64,000 nucleotides of DNA from positions 1 through 64,000 of the forward strand of contig JAKLGA010000019.1 of NCBI GenBank assembly GCA_022710975.1, given 5' to 3'. The DNA is from Myxococcota bacterium. GTDB taxonomy: Bacteria; Myxococcota; B64-G9. A program made the translations under genes and the position numbers. Shown here piece after piece: positions 26,666 to 35,586 of this stretch (position 1 is the first letter of the stretch; each line of letters opens with the position of its first letter). The notes under the pieces are model-generated. The model worked only from the letters and a program-made list of their open reading frames with translations, had not been told where the DNA came from and did no database searches.

Positions 26666-27529
26666 TCAGGCGGCCCGGGGCGCGGCTTCGCGGGGCGGCG
26701 GCAGGGCCGGGCCGAAGTGGGCGTCCGGATCCTCGAAGCTCTCCTTGATCACCTTGACCATCTTGGCCAGCAGCGCCCCGTCGCAGAAGCGGTGGTCGAT
26801 GGTGGCGTTCAGCGTCACCACCTCGCGCACCTCGATCCGCCCGTCCACCACCACCGGCCGGGGCTTGGCCTGGCCCACCAGCAGCACGATGGGCGCCCGG
26901 GAGTAGGGCACCAGCGGGGCGTAGGCCACGTCCAGCCCGAACATGCCCACGTTGGTCAGGATGCAGGCGCCGAAGGGATCTCGGGGGATGCCGGGGCAGC
27001 GCAGGTTCAGGGTGTACCCGATGAAGGCGGTCAGCCACAGGAAGAAGCGCACCAGGAAGCCGGGCATCAGGCTGACCAGCTTGGAGGACTTCTGCAGCTC
27101 GGTGTCCTGCCGGGTGCGCAGCCGCTCCACCTTGGCGGCCATCTCGGCGGCGAGCTCGGTCACGCCCTTCTCGTCCACCCTGGCCACCTTGATGCTCGAG
27201 AGATCCTCGCGGCCCGAGGGGTGCTGCACGGCCACCAGGAAGGCCAGGTCCACGCTCTGGCGCAGGTAGATCTTGCGGAAGCGCACGAAGCCGTTCAGAT
27301 CCGGGTAGCGGGCCATGGCCAGCCCGATGGCCCGCCCCACCATCTGGGTCACCGTGACCCTGGGCGCCTCGGGCGGCAGCCGATCGCGCCAGGCGTAGGC
27401 CTTGGTCAGATCGATCTCCAGGGTGCCGTAGATCTGCGGGTCGCCCGGGTGGGCCCAGGTGCCCATGGCCACCTTGCGGAACGGCGGCGTCTTCCTCAGG
27501 GCCTTCACCTGCACGTTGCGGATACCCAT
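26666..27529 (-). CDS. E2-type acyltransferase catalytic-domain protein without lipoyl domain
   Basis: A 287-residue protein matching the catalytic domain of 2-oxoacid dehydrogenase acyltransferases (chloramphenicol acetyltransferase fold). The active-site pattern HxxxDG is present as DHRFCDGALL near the C-terminus, and LTNVGMFGLDVAYAPLVPYSRAPIVLLVG is the usual preceding segment. A lipoyl domain, a peripheral-subunit-binding domain, and E1/E3 genes are absent. A hydrophobic stretch (VRFFLWLTAFIGYTLNL) in the middle is unusual for the family. ATG at 27529 follows AGGAGGGG. Stand-alone proteins of this kind occur in myxobacteria; their acyl acceptor is unknown. Confidence 0.8.
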   Translation of the reverse strand: MGIRNVQVKALRKTPPFRKVAMGTWAHPGDPQIYGTLEIDLTKAYAWRDRLPPEAPRVTVTQMVGRAIGLAMARYPDLNGFVRFRKIYLRQSVDLAFLVAVQHPSGREDLSSIKVARVDEKGVTELAAEMAAKVERLRTRQDTELQKSSKLVSLMPGFLVRFFLWLTAFIGYTLNLRCPGIPRDPFGACILTNVGMFGLDVAYAPLVPYSRAPIVLLVGQAKPRPVVVDGRIEVREVVTLNATIDHRFCDGALLAKMVKVIKESFEDPDAHFGPALPPPREAAPRAA

Positions 27530-27661
27530 GTCCCCTCCTGTGGAACGGAACCAACCTCTGCAGAAGCAGTCGAGGAGTCTAGAAAGCAGGCCAGCGGGGT
27601 GTCAAGGTCGGGCCGTCGCGGCCCTTGCGCTCGGCCGGCCGATGAGGGGAGACTCGCGCGC

Positions 27662-28816
27662 ATGGACGAGCAGCGAAAGCCGGAGACCCGCGGACCGCTC
27701 CCGCGCGACACCCTGGCCCCGGCCCGGCGCCAGCAACGGGCGGCCTGGGCCCTGGCCGTGGCGCTGGTGGCGGTCCTGGGCGGGCTGTACCTGTGGAGCC
27801 AGCGCATGGCCCCGGCCGCGCCGCCCGACGCGGCCCCGGACGGCGGCCCCCTGCCCCTGCCCGGCTACGCGCCGGACGGGCCGACCGAGCCCGCGGGCCC
27901 GGAGCCGGTGGCCTTCCCCGGCGAGCGCTGCACGCCCTGGCACACCTCGGCCCGCCAGGCCCCGCCCTCGCCCGGCTACCGCCTGCTGGTGCTCTCGAGC
28001 CCGCTCAGCGATCCGGAGGGCTTCGCGCTGTCGGGCCTGGCGGCGGAGTGCGGCCCCAACCTGAGCGTGCGCCGGCTGGAGTCCCTGCAGCCTGGGGAGC
28101 TCGCGGCGCTCGCCTCCGGCGGGAGCTTCCGGGCCGTGGTGGCGCTCGGCTCCCCGGCCGCGAGCGCGGCCCGGGCCGAGGCCGGGGGGCTACCGCTCCT
28201 CCACGCGCTCGTGCCCAACCCCGTGGGGGCCGGCCTGGACGTCGAGGGCGCCGCCGGGGTGAGCCCCTGGGTGCCGATGGCGCCGCTGGCGCGCCACGTG
28301 GACACGCTGCTGCCGCGCAGCAAGCCCAGGCTGGCCGTGCTGTTCGCCGAGCCCCTGCGCGAGGCGGCCGGGCTGGCCGCCCGGGCGCTGGAGGCCCGCG
28401 GCCGCAAGGTCCAGCTCGTGCCGGTGGCGGACGCCGCGGGGCTCGACGGATTGCTCCCGGGTCTGCGGACCCAGGCCGACGCCTGGCTGGTGCTGCCCGA
28501 CAGGCAAGTGATCGACCAGGCGCTCTACACCCGCCTCCAGGTGGCGGCCGAGCAGGCGGCGCTGCCGCTGTGCACGAGCGACGAGGAGCACGTGCGCAGC
28601 GGGGCCTTCGTCGGCGCCGGCACCGATCTCCACCGCATCGGCGCGCAGCTCTGCCGCCTGGCGGGCGCGCTCGAGCGCGGCCAGCTCCCGCCCACGGCGC
28701 GGGTCTCCTGCCCGGAGTACAGCTTCGCCGCGGTGAACGAGATGGTGGTGCAGAAGCTGGGCTACCTCCTCGACCCCGGCCAGCTCGGCCAGGTCAAGCT
28801 GATCGCATGGCACTGA
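27662..28816 (+). CDS. membrane-anchored ABC substrate-binding-like protein
   Basis: A 384-residue protein with one N-terminal membrane helix (about 28-46, WALAVALVAVLGGLYLW), a Pro/Ala-rich linker, and a periplasmic-binding-protein fold (about 105-384) of the ABC_sub_bind (TrpX/DUF534) type: FRAVVALGSPAAS, LVPNPVGAGLDVEG, LAVLFAEPL, LPLCTSDEEHVRSGAFVGAGTD, and a terminal YSFAAVNEMVVQKLG. No ABC permease or ATPase is nearby, so it may be a sensor or orphan binding protein. It overlaps the HAD gene by 10 bp and heads a four-gene plus-strand cluster that suggests a link with nucleoside or sugar-phosphate metabolism. Confidence 0.7.
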   Translation: MDEQRKPETRGPLPRDTLAPARRQQRAAWALAVALVAVLGGLYLWSQRMAPAAPPDAAPDGGPLPLPGYAPDGPTEPAGPEPVAFPGERCTPWHTSARQAPPSPGYRLLVLSSPLSDPEGFALSGLAAECGPNLSVRRLESLQPGELAALASGGSFRAVVALGSPAASAARAEAGGLPLLHALVPNPVGAGLDVEGAAGVSPWVPMAPLARHVDTLLPRSKPRLAVLFAEPLREAAGLAARALEARGRKVQLVPVADAAGLDGLLPGLRTQADAWLVLPDRQVIDQALYTRLQVAAEQAALPLCTSDEEHVRSGAFVGAGTDLHRIGAQLCRLAGALERGQLPPTARVSCPEYSFAAVNEMVVQKLGYLLDPGQLGQVKLIAWH

Positions 28817-29496
28817 GCCCGAACGAACGCGTGCGCCTGGTGGCCTTCGATCTCGACGGCACGCTGGTCGAGCGCACGGTGTACGTGTGGCAGACGCTGC
28901 ACGAGCGCTTCGGCTCCGACCCGGCCCGCAGGCGGCGGGCCCAGGCGGACTACTTCGCCGGGCGCATCCCCTACGCCGCGTGGTTCCAGCACGATCTCGA
29001 CATGCTGGCCGAGCGCGGCGCCACCCGCGCGGCCATGCTGGCCTGCTTCGACGACATGCGACCGGCGACCGGGGCGCACGAGGCGCTGCGCGGGCTGCGC
29101 CAGCGGGGCTACCGCCTGGCGGTCATCTCGGGCAGCCTGGACCTCCTGCTCGAGCGCCACTTCCCCGGGCGACCCTTCGACCACGTGCTGATCAACCGCA
29201 TCCTGTTCCACGCGGACGGCCGCATCGCCGGGGGCCAGGCCACCCCCTACGACCTGGAGGGCAAGGCCGACGGGCTGCGCGAGCTCGCCCGGCGCGAGGG
29301 GCTGGCCCTCGAGGAGTGCGCCTTCGTGGGCGATCACACCAACGATCTGAGCGTGCTGCGCGCGGCCGGCTTCGCGGTGGCCGTCAACGTGAAGGACCCG
29401 GAGGTGGCCCGGGCCGCCCACCGGGTGCTGGACGCCCACGATCTGCGGGCGCTGCTGCCCCTGTTCCCCGGCCCGCCACCCTGTCCGCCGAGGTGA
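28807..29496 (+). CDS. HAD-superfamily phosphatase (SerB-like subclass IB)
   Basis: A 229-residue HAD hydrolase. Motif I is VAFDLDGTLVE, motif II VISGSLDLLLERHF, motif III contains the Lys of LEGKADGLRE, and motif IV is FVGDHTNDLSVLRAAG. The helical cap inserted after motif I and the ISGS motif resemble phosphoserine phosphatase-type (class IB) enzymes. ATG at 28807 lies inside the end of the upstream gene, and the stop is followed 5 bp later by the PfkB gene. The substrate is probably a small phosphorylated metabolite; the neighbouring kinase and nucleoside phosphorylase suggest a sugar or nucleotide phosphate. Confidence 0.83.
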   Translation: MALSPNERVRLVAFDLDGTLVERTVYVWQTLHERFGSDPARRRRAQADYFAGRIPYAAWFQHDLDMLAERGATRAAMLACFDDMRPATGAHEALRGLRQRGYRLAVISGSLDLLLERHFPGRPFDHVLINRILFHADGRIAGGQATPYDLEGKADGLRELARREGLALEECAFVGDHTNDLSVLRAAGFAVAVNVKDPEVARAAHRVLDAHDLRALLPLFPGPPPCPPR

Positions 29497-29501
29497 CGCG
29501 C

Positions 29502-30419
29502 ATGCTGGCCGCCAGCCTGAGCCCCGCCCTGCAGCGCATCCTGGTGCTCGCGCGCCTGGTCCCGGGCGAGGTGAACCGGCTCGGCGCCGCGCACGCCTGC
29601 GCCTCGGGCAAGGCGCTCAACGCCGCCCGGGCCTGGCGGGCCGTGGGCGAGCCCGGCCGGGTGCTCGTGCCGCTGGGCGGGCCCGCGGGGGAGGTGCTGC
29701 GGGCGGAGCTCGCGCGGCTGGGGATCGGCCTGGCGTGCGTGCCCGCCCGCGGGCCCACCCGCGTGTGCACCACGCTCGTGGAGGAGGAGGCGGGCCGGGT
29801 CACCGAGCTGGTGGAGGAGGCGGCGCCGCTCGGCGCCGAGGAGCTGGCCGCCTTCGCCGCGGCGTTCGCCGCCGAGGCCCAGGCCGGCGAGCCGGTCGTG
29901 CTCACGGGCTCGCTGCCCCGCGGCGCGCCCGCGGACTTCTACCTGGCGCGCTGCCGCGAGGCGCGCGGCCCGGTCGTGCTGGACGCCCGCGGGCCCGAGC
30001 TCCTGGCCGCGCTCCCGGCCCGGCCGCGGGTGGCGAAACCCAACCGCGCGGAGCTCGGCCGGACGGTGGGGCGGGCGCTGGCCGGGGAGGCGGAGCTGTG
30101 GCGGGCCATGCGGGAGCTCCGCGACGCCGGCGCCCAGGCGGTCCTGGTGAGCGACGGACCCGGGCCGGCCCTGCTGCTCGACGGCCCGCGCCGCCTGCGG
30201 CTCCACCCGCCCGCGCTCCGGCCCCTGAACCCCATCGGCAGCGGCGACTGCCTGGCGGCCGGGCTGGCGCTCGGGCTCGCGCGGGGGCTCGGGCTGCCCG
30301 AGTCCGCCCGCCTGGGCCTGGCCCTGGCCGCGGCCAACGCCGAGGTGCTGCTGCCGGCGGGCTTCTCGCCCGCGCGAGCCGCGGCGCTGGAGCCCATGAT
30401 CCGCCTCGAGGAGGTCTGA
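29502..30419 (+). CDS. PfkB-family sugar/phosphosugar kinase
   Basis: A 305-residue kinase of the 1-phosphofructokinase/tagatose-6-phosphate kinase branch. The N-terminal signature is ASGKALNAARAW (GGKxxNxA type); the C-terminal one is NPIGSGDCLAAGLALGL with the catalytic Asp of GxGD. VVLTGSLPRGAPADFY and VAKPNRAEL match the FruK/LacC branch. ATG at 29502 is preceded by GAGGTG; an in-frame GTG at 29493 overlaps the HAD stop and is an alternative start. The substrate is likely a phosphorylated hexose or pentose. It is followed after 4 bp by a nucleoside phosphorylase, so it may phosphorylate the released sugar phosphate. Confidence 0.82.
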   Translation: MLAASLSPALQRILVLARLVPGEVNRLGAAHACASGKALNAARAWRAVGEPGRVLVPLGGPAGEVLRAELARLGIGLACVPARGPTRVCTTLVEEEAGRVTELVEEAAPLGAEELAAFAAAFAAEAQAGEPVVLTGSLPRGAPADFYLARCREARGPVVLDARGPELLAALPARPRVAKPNRAELGRTVGRALAGEAELWRAMRELRDAGAQAVLVSDGPGPALLLDGPRRLRLHPPALRPLNPIGSGDCLAAGLALGLARGLGLPESARLGLALAAANAEVLLPAGFSPARAAALEPMIRLEEV

Positions 30420-30423
30420 GCCC

Positions 30424-31134
30424 ATGCCCACCCACATCCGGGCCGAGCCCGGCGCCGTGGCGCCGGGGGTGCTGCTCACGGGGGATCCGCAGCGGGCGGA
30501 GGAGCTGGCCGCGCGGCACCTCGAGGGCGTCCGCCGCTACAACAGCTACCGGGCGCTCACCGGGCTGACCGGCCGGTACCGGGGCCGGGAGCTCTCGATC
30601 CAGGCGACCGGCATGGGCGGCCCGAGCACGGCCATCGTGCTCGAGGAGCTCCACCGGCTGGGGGCGCGGGCCTGGGTGCGCCTGGGCACGTGCGGCGCGC
30701 TGGACCCGTCGTTGGCGCTCGGGGACGGGCTGATCGCCAGCTCGGCCTGCAACCTGACGGGCGCCGCCCGCGACCTGGCCGGGCTGGAGGGCCACGCGGC
30801 CGCGCCCGACCCGGCGCTGCTGTGCGCGCTCATGCAGCTCGCCCGCGAGCGGGGGGCCGGGGCGCGGGCCGGCCCGATCGCCTCCCTGGATCTCTTCTAC
30901 GATCCGCGGCCCGAGCTCCAGGCCCGGCTGGCCCGGCTGGGGGTGCTGGCCCTGGAGATGGAGGCCAGCACGGTGTTCACCCTCGGCGCCATCCACCGCT
31001 GCCCGAGCGCCTGCCTGCTGGTGGTCTCGGATCTCATCGCCCAGGGGGAGCGCGCCAGCCCGGAGGTGATCGCCGCCGGCCTCGACCGACTGGTCCCGCT
31101 GGCGCTCGAGGCCCTGGCCGGGCTGCCGGCCTGA
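30424..31134 (+). CDS. nucleoside phosphorylase (uridine/purine phosphorylase family)
   Basis: A 236-residue PNP_UDP_1 family enzyme. Visible motifs are LLTGDPQRAEELAARHL, the nucleoside-binding GMGGPSTAIVLEEL, RLGTCGALDPSL, the ribose-binding LEMEASTVF, and VVSDLIA with the catalytic Asp region. It splits a nucleoside with phosphate into base and (deoxy)ribose 1-phosphate. The length fits the hexameric uridine phosphorylase/PNP-I class. It ends the four-gene cluster with the HAD phosphatase and PfkB kinase, which together could handle the released sugar phosphate. The exact base specificity cannot be read by eye. Confidence 0.87.
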   Translation: MPTHIRAEPGAVAPGVLLTGDPQRAEELAARHLEGVRRYNSYRALTGLTGRYRGRELSIQATGMGGPSTAIVLEELHRLGARAWVRLGTCGALDPSLALGDGLIASSACNLTGAARDLAGLEGHAAAPDPALLCALMQLARERGAGARAGPIASLDLFYDPRPELQARLARLGVLALEMEASTVFTLGAIHRCPSACLLVVSDLIAQGERASPEVIAAGLDRLVPLALEALAGLPA

Positions 31135-31227
31135 TCAGAACTCGGCTTGACGGGGAGCCCTGGGCCGGGCCGCCAGGCCGCTTCCCAGGCCGCAGCGGCC
31201 CAGTCCCGCGCCAGGGTCACCCGCTGT

Positions 31228-31242
<15 letters not shown>
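31135..31242. repeat. 15-bp direct repeat including the 3' end of asnS
   Basis: tcagaactcggcttg occurs at 31135-31149 and again at 31228-31242, where it encodes the last residues (QAEF-stop) of asnS on the minus strand. The 78 bp between contain no gene. This looks like the trace of a small duplication at the gene end. Confidence 0.75.
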
Positions 31243-32628
<1,386 letters not shown>

Positions 32629-32730
32629 GGGCCACCTCCAGGGCCGGCAGGATAACCAACGCCACGGCGGGCTGCAAGGGGTCGGCCAGCCGATCCGACC
32701 AAACCGCAGCCACCAGGCGAAGGAGGTCCC

Positions 32731-32937
32731 ATGGCCAAGACCACCGGGAATGGCGACGAAGGCCGCCCCGCGCTCGAGGAGGTCCACCCCCACCACGACG
32801 AGCACCTGTGCGAGCTGACCGCCCGGCGGAAGCTGGCCCAGGTGGCCAGGGCCTCCAGGGGAGCCCGCTTCCTGTGCCACGTGTGCGGGCGCGCGGCGGC
32901 CGAGCAGCGCTCCCTGTGCGAGCCGGTCGAGATCTGA
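32731..32937 (+). CDS. small CxxC protein
   Basis: A 68-residue protein with a very good ribosome-binding site (aaggagg, 7 bp before the ATG). The N-terminus is acidic and His-rich ([21 protein letters not shown]), and the C-terminus has [19 protein letters not shown], a CxxC pair followed by a third Cys. The Cys and His residues could bind a metal such as zinc. No signal peptide. The gene is divergent from asnS and isolated. Function unknown. Confidence 0.7.
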   Translation: MAKTTGNGDEGRPALEEVHPHHDEHLCELTARRKLAQVARASRGARFLCHVCGRAAAEQRSLCEPVEI

Positions 32938-33028
32938 GGCGCGCCCGGACCCGGCCGCGGCGGCCCTTGATCCCTCCGTCCATTCGGCGCAAGCATGAGG
33001 TGCGCAGGTGGGGGGCGAGGAGGCTGCC

Positions 33029-35299
33029 GTGGGATCACTCGCCACGCGGATCGCCGGTTGGATCGCGCTCGTCGCCCTGGGGCTCGGCTGCCCGGCCTGC
33101 CTGGACCCCGGGGACGAGGCAGCCGGGCTCGGACCCTCCCCCGCGGAGCTCCTCACCAGGGCCCCCGACGCGCTGCCCCGCTCCACGTACCTGAGGCTCG
33201 AGGTCCCGGGCCGGGCCGCCCAGGACTCCCTCGGCCGCCAGCTCGACCTCGATCGCGTGGCCGGGGACACCGTCTGGGCCTACGCCTCCCCGGACCAGCT
33301 GGCCTGGCTGGACGCCAAGGGGCTGGCCTACGAGCGCCTGCCCCACCCGGGCTTCAACCCCGGCGCGCGCATGGGCCTGCTCGATCGGGCCGGGCGCGCG
33401 CACTGGGACCACTTCCCCACCTACGCCGAGTACGTGCAGGTCATGCAGCAGCTCGCCAGCACCTACCCGAGCCTGTGCCGGCTGGTGGACCTCGGGCCCT
33501 CGACCAACCTGAGCCGTCCGCACGCCCAGTGGGCGCTGAAGATCTCCAAGGACCCGGACCTCCACGAGGACGAGCCCGAGGTGCTGCTCTCCTCCACCAT
33601 GCACGGGGACGAGACCACCGGCTACATCCTGCTGCTCAAGCTGGCCGAGGAGCTGGTGAGCCTGTACGCCAGCGACGCCGAGATCCGCGGGCTGGTGGAC
33701 AACCTCGAGATCTGGCTGAACCCGCTGGCCAACCCCGACGGGACCTACTACGCGAGCGACACCAGCGTCGACGGCGCCATCCGCGAGTACACCGACGCGA
33801 GCGGCGACGCCGCCTGGATGGACCCCAACCGCAACTTCCCCGATCCGCTGATCGGCGACCACCCCGACGGCGAGGTGTGGTGGCGCGAGACCCAGAACAT
33901 GATGGCGCTGGCCAGCCAGCACTCCTTCGTGCTGTCGGGCAACTTCCACGGCGGGGCCGAGGTGGTCAACTACCCCTGGGACCACAAGCCGGAGCTGCAC
34001 CCGGACGACGCCTGGCTGATCCTGCTCTCGCGCGGCTACGCGGACCTGTGCCAGGCCGACGGCTGGGCGGGCTACATGACCGAGCTCGACGACGGCATCA
34101 CCAACGGCTACGCCTGGTACCAGACCCAGGGCAGCCGCCAGGACTACATGACCTTCTTCCAGGGCGGCCGCGAGGTGACCCTCGAGGTGTCCGGGACGAA
34201 GAACCCGGACGCCGCCGATCTGCCCGCCTACTGGACGGCCAACCGGCGCGCGCTGCTGACCTACCTGGGCCAGGCGCTCAAGGGCGTGCGCGGCACGGTG
34301 ACGAACGTCCTGGGCGAGCCCCTGGCGGCCGAGGTGACGGTGCTCGACCACGACACGCTGGCCGACGCCTCGGCGGTGGCCACGGACCCGGCGGTGGGCG
34401 ACTACCACCGCCTGCTGGCGCCGGGCACCTACCGCCTGCGCTTCACGGCCGACGGCTACCTGCCGCGGGACTTCGCCGGGGTGGCGGTCGGCGCGGGCGC
34501 GGCCACCCGGCTGGACGTGGTGCTGTCGCAGGCGGCCCGGGCCGACTTCATCGGCCGGGTGCTGGACGAGCGCGACATGCCCGTGGTGGCCGCGCGGGTG
34601 GAGCTCGTCGCCACGGCCCAGCCCGCCCAGCTCACCCGGCGCAGCGGGGACTTCCGCTTCCGCGACCTGCCCGAGGGCAACTACACCGTGCGCGTGAGCC
34701 TCCCGGGCTACGAGACGCTGGAGCAGGAGTGCCTGCTGCAGGCCAACGCGCGCGGCTTCGTCCTGCACCTCTTCCGCCAGGTGGTGGTCTACGCGACGAG
34801 CCTGGAGGCCGACGACGGCGGTCTGCGCCCGAGCGGCGGCCCGGCGCCGGGCTGGCAGTGGGGCGCGGCGGACGGGCTGGGCTCCCACTCGGCCACGCGG
34901 GTCTGGAGCACCGCGCTGAACGCGGACTACGTCGACGACGCGACCTACCGGCTCGAGCTAGGCAAGCTGCGCCTGCCGCTCGGCAACCCGCGGTTGACCT
35001 TCTGGCACGCCTACGCCACCGAGTCCGGCTACGACGGCGGGCGGCTGGAGCTGAGCGCGGACGGCGGCGCCAGCTTCCAGCCCGTCACGCCCGCGGGCGG
35101 CTACCCCCAGGCGAGCGTGTCCGCGCTGGACGGGCCCGGCTGGGCCGGGACCAGCGGCTGGACCCAGGCCAGCGTCGATCTGTCGGCCTGGGCGGGCCAG
35201 AACGTGATCTTCCGCTGGGTGTTCGCCTCCGACGGATCGCAGACCGACGCGGGCTGGAGCCTGGACGACATCCAGGTGACCGGCCGCAAGCTGCCCTGA
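33029..35299 (+). CDS. M14 zinc carboxypeptidase lipoprotein
   Basis: A 756-residue secreted lipoprotein. GTG at 33029 is chosen because GAGGAGG (33017-33023) sits 5 bp upstream; a GTG at 33008 is weaker. The signal peptide ends LGLGC. The M14 domain (about 105-400) carries [10 protein letters not shown] (HxxE zinc site), the third ligand in GNFHGG, and the catalytic Glu in REVTLEVSG. Two carboxypeptidase regulatory-like (transthyretin-fold) domains follow at about 410-580 ([35 protein letters not shown]). The last about 170 residues form a beta-sandwich with [18 protein letters not shown] and [10 protein letters not shown], like immune-inhibitor/MAM-type modules. Likely digests peptides outside the cell. 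Confidence 0.9.
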   Translation: MGSLATRIAGWIALVALGLGCPACLDPGDEAAGLGPSPAELLTRAPDALPRSTYLRLEVPGRAAQDSLGRQLDLDRVAGDTVWAYASPDQLAWLDAKGLAYERLPHPGFNPGARMGLLDRAGRAHWDHFPTYAEYVQVMQQLASTYPSLCRLVDLGPSTNLSRPHAQWALKISKDPDLHEDEPEVLLSSTMHGDETTGYILLLKLAEELVSLYASDAEIRGLVDNLEIWLNPLANPDGTYYASDTSVDGAIREYTDASGDAAWMDPNRNFPDPLIGDHPDGEVWWRETQNMMALASQHSFVLSGNFHGGAEVVNYPWDHKPELHPDDAWLILLSRGYADLCQADGWAGYMTELDDGITNGYAWYQTQGSRQDYMTFFQGGREVTLEVSGTKNPDAADLPAYWTANRRALLTYLGQALKGVRGTVTNVLGEPLAAEVTVLDHDTLADASAVATDPAVGDYHRLLAPGTYRLRFTADGYLPRDFAGVAVGAGAATRLDVVLSQAARADFIGRVLDERDMPVVAARVELVATAQPAQLTRRSGDFRFRDLPEGNYTVRVSLPGYETLEQECLLQANARGFVLHLFRQVVVYATSLEADDGGLRPSGGPAPGWQWGAADGLGSHSATRVWSTALNADYVDDATYRLELGKLRLPLGNPRLTFWHAYATESGYDGGRLELSADGGASFQPVTPAGGYPQASVSALDGPGWAGTSGWTQASVDLSAWAGQNVIFRWVFASDGSQTDAGWSLDDIQVTGRKLP

Positions 35300-35379
35300 G
35301 CCACCCCGCGAGGTCGCGGACCAGACCCCACCACCACCAGCCCCAGCCAGCTCCAACGGGCACCGGCCCTGCCTGCGAC

Positions 35380-35396
35380 CCGCCCAAGGTGGGCGG
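35380..35396 (+). terminator. short GC hairpin downstream of the M14 gene
   Basis: CCGCCCA-AGG-TGGGCGG, a 7-bp stem with a 3-nt loop 81 bp after the M14 stop, followed by CACTTGAT rather than a U-run. Possible weak terminator. Confidence 0.35.
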
Positions 35397-35586
35397 CACT
35401 TGATCACTCCTTGGGCATCGGGGAATTCTCCACCTTCGAACGTCGCCTCAGAGCATGCCCGGGGTGAATGCACACGGAAGATCCGCAAACGCCCGTCCTG
35501 CCCTCCTGGTGGCGAGCCTTGTCGGCGGCAACTGGTGCTGCTACGCTCGGGGTGGCAGACAGCGTTCACACACGGAGGCTGGGACC

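Noticed and set aside
33008-33028. GTG 33008 as start of the M14 gene
   Set aside because: It has no ribosome-binding site at the right distance. GTG 33029 has GAGGAGG five bases upstream and gives a clean lipoprotein signal.
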